Shown here one piece after another: positions 52,189 to 61,639 of a DNA stretch of 64,000 nucleotides. The position numbers and the translations under genes are program-made. Origin of the DNA: Eshraghiella sp964576255 (GTDB lineage: Bacteria; Bacillota; Clostridia; Lachnospirales; Lachnospiraceae); assembly GCA_964576255.1 (NCBI GenBank), contig CAZNUK010000001.1, positions 62,001-126,000 on the forward strand, written 5' to 3'. A model generated the notes under the pieces. It saw nothing but the letters and a program-made list of their open reading frames with translations. It was not told the DNA's origin and searched no databases. The number at the start of each line of letters is the position of its first letter. The first letter of the stretch is position 1.

Positions 52189-53206
52189 ATCTGGTTCCAC
52201 TCCTTCTATACAGTATCATCGCAAGTAAAAAACCGCCAATGGCACCACCCACATGTGCCGAAACGCTTACACCTGCTGAATTAATCCCCATCGCTATGCT
52301 GAGTAATACATATAAAATCATTCTCCCCAAGGACAACTCTTCCAAATAGCCCTTATTAACAATCAGTACCCATATTAATGCACCCAGCACTCCAAAAATA
52401 GCTCCTGATGCACCTACACATACCACATAAAGATTTCCACACATATAATAATACACCTGCGAGACAATTCCTGCAATTAGTCCGCTTCCAAAATATACAA
52501 TCAAATATTTTATATGTCCCAAGGCTCTTTCAAGATTGTCTCCTATAAAAACAAGTAACAACATATTATTAAATATATGTGTAACTCCGGAATGAACAAA
52601 CATTGATGTTAAATACCTGTAGTATTGATTATCCATAATTACAGTGTTGGGAGACACCCCTCCATGCAAGTACAGAAAATAGGCATTATCTGTATTTCCC
52701 ATAAATTCAAGAATAATAAATACCACAATATTAATTGCAACCAACAAAATATTACAATTAAAAAATCGGTTATACTTTGTCCTTCCCATAAAAGAGGTAT
52801 GTTTTCTCTCTCTATATGGTGTTTTTATACCTTCAAAAGAAACTCCCTTCGGCGCTTCAAAATAAGACTTAATTCCATAAAAATCATTAGGCTGACTATC
52901 ATATACTTCAACCTGTCCGTTTCTGGTGTTGTATATCCAGAACTGAACCGTGGGCATATTAACTCTGGTATTATAGGAATCCTTTGTAAAAGCTATATAC
53001 AAAACATTATTATAACCATAAGCATTAATAAGATTATTTATGTACCACTCAAACTGGTCGTTGCGATATAACTCTTCTGACGCAGACACCACCACAACTC
53101 TTTTGTCATCCCCGGTCCACTCATAAGCATAGGTCTTCTGTACACAAGTGGTTCTTTCAATATATCCATTTCTAATTAATTCTCTGCGAAAATCTACAAA
53201 GTTCAT
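52178..53206 (-). CDS. Rhomboid-family intramembrane serine protease
   Basis: 342 residues. An N-terminal cytoplasmic domain of about 150 residues precedes six transmembrane helices. Rhomboid features include TSMFVHSGVTHIFNNMLLLV, the nucleophile Ser in GASGAIFGVLGAL and the catalytic His in SAHVGGAIGGFLL. It cleaves membrane proteins within or near a helix. In this pilus operon, pilins or other TadE-type substrates are possible targets, but this is inference. Confidence 0.93.
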   Translation of the reverse strand: MNFVDFRRELIRNGYIERTTCVQKTYAYEWTGDDKRVVVVSASEELYRNDQFEWYINNLINAYGYNNVLYIAFTKDSYNTRVNMPTVQFWIYNTRNGQVEVYDSQPNDFYGIKSYFEAPKGVSFEGIKTPYRERKHTSFMGRTKYNRFFNCNILLVAINIVVFIILEFMGNTDNAYFLYLHGGVSPNTVIMDNQYYRYLTSMFVHSGVTHIFNNMLLLVFIGDNLERALGHIKYLIVYFGSGLIAGIVSQVYYYMCGNLYVVCVGASGAIFGVLGALIWVLIVNKGYLEELSLGRMILYVLLSIAMGINSAGVSVSAHVGGAIGGFLLAMILYRRSGTRYEN

Positions 53207-53262
53207 ATTTATTCCCTCTACAAATCCATATACTTGTAGATTACCATTTATTATAAATCAAG

Positions 53263-54486
53263 TCAAATAAATATACATTCCAAATTTCCCAATTCTATCC
53301 TGTCATTAGATTTTAGTTCACATAATTCGTAGCAGGCAAGCTCTCTACCGTTAACCCTGGTTCCGTTTGTGGAATTCATATCCTTAATAAAATATTTATC
53401 TCCTTCACTGGTGATTCTGGCGTGTATACGGCTAATACCTTTTTGACTGATAACACAATCAGCCCGGTCAAAAGCACTGCCCACTATAGTAACCATACTG
53501 TTAATATCATAGCTTTTTTCTCCCGCTTCTTCTCTCCATTTTAATGTATGACCCTTGTCATCCTCCTGTAGAAGTACCGTAAGATTTTCCTCCTCCCCAT
53601 TTTCTCTTGGCACAATCACACGAACATTTTCCTTTACAAAAGGAACCTGAACCTCCTTAGTTGAAAGTTTGACAAAAAGGGATTTATTTTTAATATACCA
53701 GTTGTATCCGAAATATCCCAGTGCAGCGAGCATAATCAACAATACCACGTATACTCCACTTCCCCAACCCCACACTCTGATGCGAGTGAAAAAAATACTC
53801 ATAAAAGTGTACAAAACAGCAATTCCATATAATCCTATTACACCATACGATATGTAGATTTTCTTCATATCCAGTTCCTCCACCTCTTCCGGCACCACCT
53901 CAGGAATAACTGTTTCTATTACTTTTTGCTCCTTAATTATCTCTCCTTCTTCCTTTTCGGTGGTTTCTATATCGAATAAATCTCTTGGATTAAAATTTTC
54001 CTCGCACATTCTCTTATATATTCCATATGCCATAGTAACTGCTCTGGAATCCTTATGGTTTACATTTTTAATTATGTACTCAAAAAGACTTTTTATATCT
54101 TCGTAAAAAGATTTTTCTTCCCCTGCCAAATAGACAAAATACCATTTCTTAGTGCTAATATCCAAAAATATCATTTCCGGGTCAAGAATAATTCCATTAT
54201 AATCCATAAGATGGTTTTCTATTGCTTCAAACACATCCAGAAAAGACCTTATAATACTTTCAAAATCACTATACGTTATATTCTTATTTAAAAAATTATC
54301 CTCCATACTGATAAGAGAAGAAATTTTGTATAAAAACCGGCTTTCACCATTAATTTTTCTTTCCGTCATATTTAAAAACCCTTGAATTTCCTGACCGGCA
54401 AGCATTTTCATTCCATAATCATTACAGTTTATCCCTGTAATCTGCAAATAGTTTTCTCTTAATTCCCTCACATACTCAGTCTTCAT
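53263..54486 (-). CDS. DUF6382 protein with transmembrane helices and C-terminal FHA domain
   Basis: 407 residues. The N-terminal DUF6382-like region (about 1-170) has EIQGFLNMTERKINGESRFL and LMDYNGIILDPEMIFLDIST. Two transmembrane helices (about 210-260) follow, then a linker and an FHA domain (about 335-405) with ADCVISQKGISRIHARITSE and FIKDMNSTNGTRVNGREL. The FHA phosphothreonine-binding residues appear intact. The cytoplasmic FHA end could read phosphorylation by kinases such as those at 39-45 kb. The ATG at 54486 is 8 bases from AGGAGG. It overlaps the TadE-like gene. Confidence 0.88.
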   Translation of the reverse strand: MKTEYVRELRENYLQITGINCNDYGMKMLAGQEIQGFLNMTERKINGESRFLYKISSLISMEDNFLNKNITYSDFESIIRSFLDVFEAIENHLMDYNGIILDPEMIFLDISTKKWYFVYLAGEEKSFYEDIKSLFEYIIKNVNHKDSRAVTMAYGIYKRMCEENFNPRDLFDIETTEKEEGEIIKEQKVIETVIPEVVPEEVEELDMKKIYISYGVIGLYGIAVLYTFMSIFFTRIRVWGWGSGVYVVLLIMLAALGYFGYNWYIKNKSLFVKLSTKEVQVPFVKENVRVIVPRENGEEENLTVLLQEDDKGHTLKWREEAGEKSYDINSMVTIVGSAFDRADCVISQKGISRIHARITSEGDKYFIKDMNSTNGTRVNGRELACYELCELKSNDRIELGNLECIFI

Positions 54487-54901
54487 CTGCATTACCTCCT
54501 ATTACCTGAATCAATCGGCCTCCGGAACGAACCAGCGCTGCATTATCATTAATATTAATTACCTCTGAAATATCTGTGTCTGATAATTCTCCATCAATAC
54601 CAAGATATTTCTCGTTGTAATAGTCCTCCATATTTCTGAGAATTTTACTTTTTTCCGCAGTCGCAAAATCCTCACTCTCGCCAAACACCGGAGAGTTGGC
54701 AATAGCTTCCTTGTCTATTTTTCCATCTTTACTGTAATAAAGCTCAGCCTGTGCATATCGGATTCCTCCCAATACAAGACAGACATCACTTAACATATTG
54801 TTATGAAGATAGAAATTCAATCGTATAAGCCCAACCACAATAATTGTAAAAATTGAAAAAATGTAGGAAGCCTCCACAGTCATATATCCTCTCAGCTTCA
54901 T
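54476..54901 (-). CDS. TadE-like pseudopilin
   Basis: 141 residues. The N-terminus GYMTVEASYIFSIFTIIVVG is the TadE prepilin-like signal with the conserved Glu after the cleavage site, then one transmembrane helix and an extracytoplasmic region of about 100 residues. It is a probable minor pilin of the Tad pilus, processed by the peptidase encoded next to it. The ATG at 54901 follows GGAGGTG and overlaps the end of the peptidase gene. Confidence 0.85.
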   Translation of the reverse strand: MKLRGYMTVEASYIFSIFTIIVVGLIRLNFYLHNNMLSDVCLVLGGIRYAQAELYYSKDGKIDKEAIANSPVFGESEDFATAEKSKILRNMEDYYNEKYLGIDGELSDTDISEVININDNAALVRSGGRLIQVIGGNADED

Positions 54902-55323
54902 TTGAGCACCTCCGCAACCGTCATTAAAATATATGCAGCCAGTACACATGGCATAAACGGAATCTGTGTCTTAATACTTTTCTTTTTAGCCAAAATAAAT
55001 ATCCCTCCTGCCAAAGCCGCCGCAATTAAAGAAAAAAATAACAATCTCATATTATCAGAAAGACCCAGATATATTCCAAGACAAACAAACATAATCCCAT
55101 CCCCAATTCCAACTGCACCTTTGGTAAAAATTGCATACAACAACAAAACAATTCCCACAACAACACCCCCAACAATCGACCATACCGACTGATAATATAG
55201 CAGAAAGTTAAGCACTATACCAAAAACGCTAAATGCCAGTATCCGCCAGCCGGATATACATCTATTTTTTAAATCTGAAATACTCTCCAATGCCAATATA
55301 CAAATAACAATTCCATTAATCAT
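54898..55323 (-). CDS. Prepilin peptidase (A24, CpaA/TadV type)
   Basis: 141 residues and about 5-6 transmembrane helices. The two catalytic aspartates are in ESISDLKNRCISG and GAVGIGDGIMFVCLG (the GxGD motif). It cuts the short leader of Flp and TadE-type prepilins. The ATG at 55323 follows AAGGAG inside the end of the upstream gene. The cytoplasmic Cys-rich domain of longer peptidases is absent, as usual for the Tad type. Confidence 0.9.
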   Translation of the reverse strand: MINGIVICILALESISDLKNRCISGWRILAFSVFGIVLNFLLYYQSVWSIVGGVVVGIVLLLYAIFTKGAVGIGDGIMFVCLGIYLGLSDNMRLLFFSLIAAALAGGIFILAKKKSIKTQIPFMPCVLAAYILMTVAEVLK

Positions 55324-56233
55324 CCTGTTCTCCTTCGCTGCCACATTTCGAGCAGACTTTATATTTCTGTTCCGCTACTTCCTTTTCAATAGCAAAAACA
55401 TTACTTTTTAAATTACTACAATATTCCATCATATGATAACGGGTGCCGTACTGTGTAATATATACAGTTCTGCTATCATATTCTTTTTGGCCACAACATA
55501 AATTGCAGGGATAATATATTCCTCCGGATGCGTTACGCACGGTATCCAGTTCATCCATTCTACAGCTTGAAATGTCTAATTTAATATATGTACATTCTTT
55601 GTCAATATGATACACCTGTCCCTGAGCAGTCATATATACCATATTCACATTCCATTCTGTGGTATCCGAATCTTTCCCCGTCCATATGGCACACCTTGCC
55701 CTCGCCACAAAACTAAGCTTACCTACTCCAAATATGTCGAATGGTACCTGCAGATTATAACGCATAGCCACATCCACAAGCCCCTCATCAGACACATTTG
55801 TCAGATAAAGCACAAAACCCTGCTTACCATTCACGATACAGCCATTATCAAAAAAATTGTCCCCTAGTTCTTCTATAACCTTAAGCTTGATATAGCCAGC
55901 CTGCAGAAAAGTTTCTGCTTCTGTTGCCATATCTGTACTGTCTATGTAATACCCATACCCCATTACCTTCATAGTCTGGTTATATAAAGCTTTTTGAATC
56001 TGAATCTGGATTTGTATTACCTGTATAAAAAAGATAAGTGTGACAACTGCACCAATAAAAAGTGGCAATACCATAGAGGCTTCAACAGTAAGACTTCCCT
56101 GAAATACGGAGGTGATAGGGGATACCCTTTTACCCAAAACTACTTCATCTGTTTGGTCCGGGGGAGAATCATGAAATGAAGAGCGACCTTTCCGCTTTAA
56201 ATAATCATATTTTAAACTTGAATAAAAGAGCAT
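55316..56233 (-). CDS. TadE-family protein with duplicated YHxxxxC / CxxC extracellular motifs
   Basis: 305 residues. A cytoplasmic leader, then the TadE-type signal GSLTVEASMVLPLFIGAVVT with its transmembrane helix, and a large extracytoplasmic domain. The C-terminal quarter has two similar units: VYHIDKECTYIKLD ending in CNLCCG, and RYHMMEYCSNLKSN ending in CSKCG. These look like two metal-binding or disulfide units. It is a probable minor pilin or assembly protein. The ATG at 56233 follows GGAGGTG. Confidence 0.82.
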   Translation of the reverse strand: MLFYSSLKYDYLKRKGRSSFHDSPPDQTDEVVLGKRVSPITSVFQGSLTVEASMVLPLFIGAVVTLIFFIQVIQIQIQIQKALYNQTMKVMGYGYYIDSTDMATEAETFLQAGYIKLKVIEELGDNFFDNGCIVNGKQGFVLYLTNVSDEGLVDVAMRYNLQVPFDIFGVGKLSFVARARCAIWTGKDSDTTEWNVNMVYMTAQGQVYHIDKECTYIKLDISSCRMDELDTVRNASGGIYYPCNLCCGQKEYDSRTVYITQYGTRYHMMEYCSNLKSNVFAIEKEVAEQKYKVCSKCGSEGEQDD

Positions 56234-56253
56234 CCCATATCACCTCCTGTTCT

Positions 56254-58317
56254 TCAGTATGTATATACTGCCTTTTCCGTATAGCTGTAATCCCCTGCCA
56301 GCTTGTACGACACCGTTGCTTCCATCCCATAAATATACCGTCTGAGTCTAAAATCCTTTCTGCCTTTTTTAATCATTTCCAGCTCCACCAAATCCATAGT
56401 GTACGCAGACTTTGTCCCATCATCTGTCAAATACATTAGAAATCTTAGCATTCCTTCATAATTAATACCCTTCTGCTCAACAGCTTCCCCCTCAAGGTTC
56501 ATACTTAGCAGATTGGAAATTGTTAACTGCCATGTTTCATCAGATTTAGCAATGGCAATTTCCTCCCCCTGCAATAAAAGCCTTACATCCATAAGCGCTT
56601 CCGCATATGCCCACAAATACATTAAGGTAAACTGTATCGCTCTGATTAATGGCTCAACTTTCGCAGTTCCAACAAGATTAGCCGCAATCATATATGCAGA
56701 ATTCCTCTTATCAGAATCCGTAAGAAGATACACCATATTGGTTCCACTCCTTATTGTTGCTATGGTGAAAATTGCTGCCGTCAGATTATCTGCATCTGAT
56801 TTATTTCCATACAAAATATACTCAACTTCATAATTAAGTGCAGCACCTTCCTCTTCATCTGTAAAGCTTGCAAAATTATCCATCACATATTCTGTATATA
56901 TTATTCTTTTAGCAAGCACAGTTCCGGTATTACCCTGACTTTGAATATCTGCAGCCTTGTATGTGTCACATATTGAGGACGCTAAATCAGTTTCAAATAC
57001 CTGCCTTTTTGACAAGGTGGAATCAGCCGGAATTATAAGGCTTAAAAAACCATCCTCCAGAAAACCGGACACTTCATCAAGCACTTGTGTATCTCCGTCG
57101 CCTGTAACAAGCCTGGAGTACTCAAAACACACACCCTCTAATGTAAATTCATTAATCAAAGACTTAATACTATTAATGTTTTCATTAATTACTTCCTTGG
57201 TCTGTGTATAATCCATAGCATTAATTATGGTCAGAATTTCATTAAAAAGTAACTGGTCTTTTCTCAAGCTGCTTCCCATGGAATCAATATCACAAATATC
57301 TCTTACAAGAATTTCTTTATATTCACTTAACACCTCATATTCTTCCATTATTCCCTCCATAGTTGTCTCCTGAAGCACTTGGGAATTATCACTAATTAAG
57401 CCGTCCAGCAAAGCAATTTCTCCATCAATAGCAGCCTGACTTATTTCCACCTCCTGAAAAATCACCAACGCACTATCTAAAGATGCCTTACAGGACGCAA
57501 CAAGATTCTTAAGACTGGTTAAATCACTCTCACAGCTTTCTCCATTATTATTTTTAGTTAACGCTGATTCTACATAGGTCAGTGGATTACTCATATAACT
57601 ACAGGCCGCATTAAAAATTGTAGGATAATTAATATTGACATTTTCCATAGTTTTTTCAAATGGGCAAAACTGTTTAAAAAAACTACCCGTTGCCACCGGC
57701 TCATTAAGATTAATTCCCTCTCCCGGACAAAGCACCCCATCAATATAACGAACAATACCTCTTGTGCCTGTATTTACAATCATAATTTTATCTGTGACAA
57801 TGGTCATCTGGGTACATATGGCATCAACTGCCTTGGCTTCTTCTGTCTGTTCTTCCATCTCCATATAATCAGCAGCGAGATCTATTACCTTTGCATATTT
57901 TTCATAATCAACTACCATATCCTGCCATATAAGTCCCCCCTCATCAGTTGGTTTGACCACGCTGCCAATTGAAGCACCCATTAGTTCTATGCCATAGAAA
58001 TCCGTATGATTAGTAAAATACAAATCTTTATCTGCATTTATGTTATAATCCATATACCCCAATAATTCCGCGGCAATAACATCCTTATCCACTGCGTTAC
58101 CGGACTCAGAACCTTGTAAAAGCAGCACTCCAAATTCCTCAAACAGTTCCTTATCAAAGCCGGCAAAAACCGAATCAAGCCCCATAGAAAGTGCGGTACT
58201 TACCATAACCTTGCCACCTTGAATTCTGGCAGCCTGGATTGTTGTAATAATCAGAGACACCAATAATAAAAACACCATCGCCGCAAATAAAGAAACACTT
58301 CCCCTGATTCTTCTCAT
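56254..58317 (-). CDS. DUF5702 protein (TadG-like large pseudopilin)
   Basis: 687 residues. The N-terminal signal GSVSLFAAMVFLLLVSLIIT, then TTIQAARIQGGKVMVSTALS, is typical of DUF5702 proteins in clostridial Tad loci. One transmembrane helix precedes a very large extracytoplasmic domain that is mostly helical in the middle and ends in TVSKL-like strands (ATVSYKLAGDYSYTEK). It probably caps or scaffolds the pilus. The ATG at 58317 follows ATGGAGG. Confidence 0.82.
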   Translation of the reverse strand: MRRIRGSVSLFAAMVFLLLVSLIITTIQAARIQGGKVMVSTALSMGLDSVFAGFDKELFEEFGVLLLQGSESGNAVDKDVIAAELLGYMDYNINADKDLYFTNHTDFYGIELMGASIGSVVKPTDEGGLIWQDMVVDYEKYAKVIDLAADYMEMEEQTEEAKAVDAICTQMTIVTDKIMIVNTGTRGIVRYIDGVLCPGEGINLNEPVATGSFFKQFCPFEKTMENVNINYPTIFNAACSYMSNPLTYVESALTKNNNGESCESDLTSLKNLVASCKASLDSALVIFQEVEISQAAIDGEIALLDGLISDNSQVLQETTMEGIMEEYEVLSEYKEILVRDICDIDSMGSSLRKDQLLFNEILTIINAMDYTQTKEVINENINSIKSLINEFTLEGVCFEYSRLVTGDGDTQVLDEVSGFLEDGFLSLIIPADSTLSKRQVFETDLASSICDTYKAADIQSQGNTGTVLAKRIIYTEYVMDNFASFTDEEEGAALNYEVEYILYGNKSDADNLTAAIFTIATIRSGTNMVYLLTDSDKRNSAYMIAANLVGTAKVEPLIRAIQFTLMYLWAYAEALMDVRLLLQGEEIAIAKSDETWQLTISNLLSMNLEGEAVEQKGINYEGMLRFLMYLTDDGTKSAYTMDLVELEMIKKGRKDFRLRRYIYGMEATVSYKLAGDYSYTEKAVYTY

Positions 58318-58340
58318 AGCTTCCTCCATCATAATATGTA

Positions 58341-58508
58341 CTATAACTGAGAAACTGTGGATGAAATGGTGTCAAACACAGATTTTATAATATTTGTAAT
58401 TTGAGTTTTAAATATAAACACCAGTCCCACCAGAACCAAAATGATTAAAATAACCTCCACTACTCCCATTCCATCATTTTCCTTAATTACTCTTTTTAAC
58501 ATATTCAT
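58341..58508 (-). CDS. Flp1-type pilin, 55 residues
   Basis: A small gene with a perfect AGGAGG site. The protein opens MNMLKRVIKENDGMGVVEVI, where GMGVVE is the prepilin cleavage region with the conserved Glu. The hydrophobic helix LIILVLVGLVFIFKTQ and a short polar tail ending in SQL follow. It is the only Flp-like gene in the locus, between tadC and DUF5702, and is thus the likely major subunit of the Tad pilus. Confidence 0.9.
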   Translation of the reverse strand: MNMLKRVIKENDGMGVVEVILIILVLVGLVFIFKTQITNIIKSVFDTISSTVSQL

Positions 58509-58520
58509 ATATATTTCCTC

Positions 58521-59717
58521 CTAAAATGACATAAATGCCGGAACAATAATTACAACCAATACAACACATAACATCAATCCCATAGGTAACAAAAGCTTCG
58601 TTCCGGCTTCTTCTCCTGCTTTTCTTGCCCTTGATTTTCTCTCAACAAATGCCTCTGTTGCTTCATTACGAAGAGCATTGGTAAATCCTTCTCCGCCTTT
58701 TTTAACGTTCTGAGCGAGAAGACTTCCTAACTTTATGTAGCAATGACTTTTACATAACCTTCCAAAAAGAGCATATGCATCCGATTCCGAGGTTCCTGTA
58801 GAAATTCTGTTAACCGTCGCTACAATTTCATCATAAGCATACCTTTTGGGCTCTTTTCTCTCCAATCCAAGCTTATAATCAGTGGCAATTTTGTTAAAAG
58901 CATTTACCCCACTCATTCCTGCCCCCATAAGCAATGACAATTTAGAAACAACCTCTGCATAATCCATTTCCAGTTGTTCTTCCCTTGCTTTCTCCTTATT
59001 TCTTTTGACGACAAAGGTTTTATAATACCAGAACAATACAACTATAAGCACCAGAATAACCAGCACAGGAATTTTGCTTTCCGACTTCTCCACAAAAGTA
59101 ACCTGCTGCCCATTAATCTCCTCCGGCAAAACAAGATATTCCTCTCCTGCTACATTGTTTTCATCCTCAATAATTGATTCCAGAGAATTAATAAACTCCT
59201 CTTCCTCAGACAACTCCGGTGGATACACCCTTGCAACGACCTTATAACTCTGCAATCGGTCCTCATATTCCAAATTTATTGTAATTTCACATTCCTCTCC
59301 CGCAGAAGATACATTGTTGTTTTTGACTTCACCTAAGCTGTTAATAATGGAATAATCACTGCTCAAATAACTGACACCAATCCCATACTTCTCAACCACA
59401 TCAATCAATACAAGGTTGTTTTTAATCATATTAAATGACTCATTTTCTCCCAGCATTTCGTTGCAGACAATTTCAAATGCATCCTCAAAACAGCTTTGTA
59501 ATTTCTCCTCTGATATTTTCATTGGTTTTACCGGAATTTCCACAGCATATTCCTCTTCGTCGACCTTTGCTGTAAGAGAATACGCATCCATCGCTTCGCT
59601 GTATTCGGGCCTCTTAAGCTTTTTGACTATGGTATCTTCATTATTTCCAATAACATATACCATTCCTGCCAGAAAAAACACTGCCGGAACTATTAATAAA
59701 AATTTCTTGGATTTCAC
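58521..59717 (-). CDS. tadC: Type II/IV secretion F-domain protein TadC with an extra extracytoplasmic domain
   Basis: 398 residues. The C-terminal half (about 235-398) is the T2SSF domain: DYAEVVSKLSLLMGAGMSGV, RLCKSHCYIKLGSLLAQNVK and EAGTKLLLPMGLMLCVVLVV. The N-terminal half is unusual: one transmembrane helix (6-24) and about 175 residues predicted outside the membrane, then a second helix. Most TadC proteins lack such a domain. It is a platform protein of the Tad pilus. Confidence 0.87.
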   Translation of the reverse strand: MKSKKFLLIVPAVFFLAGMVYVIGNNEDTIVKKLKRPEYSEAMDAYSLTAKVDEEEYAVEIPVKPMKISEEKLQSCFEDAFEIVCNEMLGENESFNMIKNNLVLIDVVEKYGIGVSYLSSDYSIINSLGEVKNNNVSSAGEECEITINLEYEDRLQSYKVVARVYPPELSEEEEFINSLESIIEDENNVAGEEYLVLPEEINGQQVTFVEKSESKIPVLVILVLIVVLFWYYKTFVVKRNKEKAREEQLEMDYAEVVSKLSLLMGAGMSGVNAFNKIATDYKLGLERKEPKRYAYDEIVATVNRISTGTSESDAYALFGRLCKSHCYIKLGSLLAQNVKKGGEGFTNALRNEATEAFVERKSRARKAGEEAGTKLLLPMGLMLCVVLVVIIVPAFMSF

Positions 59718-59730
59718 ATATATTCCCCCT

Positions 59731-60516
59731 TTACACCTTGATATCCACTATTTTTTCAGCGATAATTCTTGCTACAAAATACACCACAAGACACAATGTC
59801 ATTAAAATAATTCCTGCCATATTTCCATACACTTTTTGAAACATCTCTGATGAAGTAAGCCTCATATACATAATTATTCCTAATGGCACATAATTCATAA
59901 TGTTCTGCTCTAGTTGTCTGGCACTAATAATAGTATTAATTTCTCTTTTAACATCAATTTTTTCACTTATGGTATCCGTAGTATTTTTGATTATTTGAAT
60001 CAGATTCCCACCACTTCTTTTGGCATAGGACAGAATTTCCGAAAAACTGCTTATTTCCTCCACTTTACAATCTTTTGCAAATTCTGCAAACGCCTCTTCA
60101 ATATTGGCATTTAGATTAAGTCTGAAAACAATTCGCGAAAACCCTTCGTAAATTATAGTCTTTTTCCCATATAGCATTTCCAACTCCATAACGGCTTCTC
60201 TAAAACTATTTTCAATGGAATATCCTGCTGTAAGAGCGGACACCACAGCCTGCATACCATCCTTAAATTCAATAGCTGTCTTTTCCTGACGTTTTCTTTC
60301 CCATATTTTCCGCCCCCTTTTTATGTGATAAATTATGTATGGAAAAAAAATCAACCCAACCCAGATATTGTCAAAAAACAAATACCCCACCACCAGTAAA
60401 ATCCCTATAGCTTCAGCAAAATATCTCAGAATCATAACCGGCGGCCCTAAGCTTCCTGATATTTTGAAAGGATGTTTTGCATGCTTTAATCGTCCCTTTA
60501 ATTCGGTTATTTTCAT
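59731..60516 (-). CDS. tadB: Type II/IV secretion F-domain protein TadB
   Basis: 261 residues. Two early transmembrane helices (about 30-70), the cytoplasmic T2SSF domain IEFKDGMQAVVSALTAGYSI, RIVFRLNLNANIEEAFAEFA and ILSYAKRSGGNLIQII, and two C-terminal helices. It pairs with TadC as the inner-membrane platform. The ATG at 60516 has GGAGGAGG ahead and lies 104 bases inside the end of cpaF, an unusually long overlap. Confidence 0.9.
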   Translation of the reverse strand: MKITELKGRLKHAKHPFKISGSLGPPVMILRYFAEAIGILLVVGYLFFDNIWVGLIFFPYIIYHIKRGRKIWERKRQEKTAIEFKDGMQAVVSALTAGYSIENSFREAVMELEMLYGKKTIIYEGFSRIVFRLNLNANIEEAFAEFAKDCKVEEISSFSEILSYAKRSGGNLIQIIKNTTDTISEKIDVKREINTIISARQLEQNIMNYVPLGIIMYMRLTSSEMFQKVYGNMAGIILMTLCLVVYFVARIIAEKIVDIKV

Positions 60517-61639
60517 CAATACCCTCCTCCACAAATTCATATAAATGATTTAATTTAATTTCACCTTCGCTGATTCCTACAACTTCGCTGATGCTTAGAA
60601 CTTTGCGGCTTTTGTCCCTTAATCTTCCCAAATGAACTATCACATCCACGGCAGAAGCAATCTGTCTTCTTATGGCGGAAACTGGCATATCAATTCCCAT
60701 CAAAATCATAGTCTCAAGGCGCAGCATCATATCCTCCGGTCCATTACTATGCCCTGTTGATAGTGAACCGTCATGCCCGGTATTCATAGCACTGAGCATA
60801 TCTATAGCCTCTGCACCACGGACCTCTCCAACCACAATCCTGTCGGGACGCATTCTAAGCGCAGATTTAATTAAATCTCTTATGGTAACCTCATTTTTGC
60901 CTTCAATATTTGCTTTTCTTGCCTCCAGTCTTACAAGATTGTTTATTGACGTAAGTTTAAGCTCCGCTGAATCTTCTATAGTAATTACTCTCTCTTCCTT
61001 GGGAATATAGTTAGATAATGCATTAAGAAAGGTGGTCTTTCCTGTACCGGTTCCTCCACTTATAAAAATGTTGTAGCCTGAGATTACCAGCTGTTTGAGA
61101 AAATCAGCTGTTTCCTGTGTTATGGAATTAATCTCTATCAGCTTCTCCATAGAAAGAGGCGTTTCATAGAATTTACGAATAGTTACTATTGGTCCGTTAA
61201 TCGCAACCGGGTTCATTACAATATTTACTCTTGAACCATCTGGCAATCTCGTATCCGCTATTGGTATTGCCTCATTAACAATTTTGTTAGATATTCCGGC
61301 GATTCGCTGAACAATGTCTTCAAGCCTTTTGTGATTTTCAAAATGTTTTTCCCATTTGTAAATCTGACCATTTTTCTCATAAAAAATTGAATCCCAGCCA
61401 TTAACCATTATTTCTGTTATCCCATCGTCATCAAGCAATTCCTGTATAACATCAAGCTTCTTGATGTCATTTAATAGTAACTTACGATATTCATTCTTTT
61501 TGGAAGCACTGACAGATATATCTGTCATCTGAGACAACGCCATATCATAAATATCTACGATTTCCTCTTCTGTCACTTCCCTTCCAGGGTCAATTCTTGT
61601 CAGTACATTCTCCTTGATTCGTTGAAAAATCTTATCCAT
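60413..61639 (-). CDS. cpaF: Pilus assembly ATPase CpaF/TadA
   Basis: 408 residues. It has the ATPase motifs of the family: ITEIMVNGWDSIFYEKNGQI, Walker A IFISGGTGTGKTTFLNAL, Asp box ERVITIEDSAELKL, Walker B RMRPDRIVVGEVRGAEAIDM and His box ALNTGHDGSLSTGHSN-like (MNTGHDGSLSTGHSN). It powers pilus extension and retraction. The ATG at 61639 follows GGAGG and overlaps tadZ. The C-terminus continues 104 bases into tadB. Confidence 0.95.
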   Translation of the reverse strand: MDKIFQRIKENVLTRIDPGREVTEEEIVDIYDMALSQMTDISVSASKKNEYRKLLLNDIKKLDVIQELLDDDGITEIMVNGWDSIFYEKNGQIYKWEKHFENHKRLEDIVQRIAGISNKIVNEAIPIADTRLPDGSRVNIVMNPVAINGPIVTIRKFYETPLSMEKLIEINSITQETADFLKQLVISGYNIFISGGTGTGKTTFLNALSNYIPKEERVITIEDSAELKLTSINNLVRLEARKANIEGKNEVTIRDLIKSALRMRPDRIVVGEVRGAEAIDMLSAMNTGHDGSLSTGHSNGPEDMMLRLETMILMGIDMPVSAIRRQIASAVDVIVHLGRLRDKSRKVLSISEVVGISEGEIKLNHLYEFVEEGIDENNRIKGTIKACKTSFQNIRKLRAAGYDSEIFC

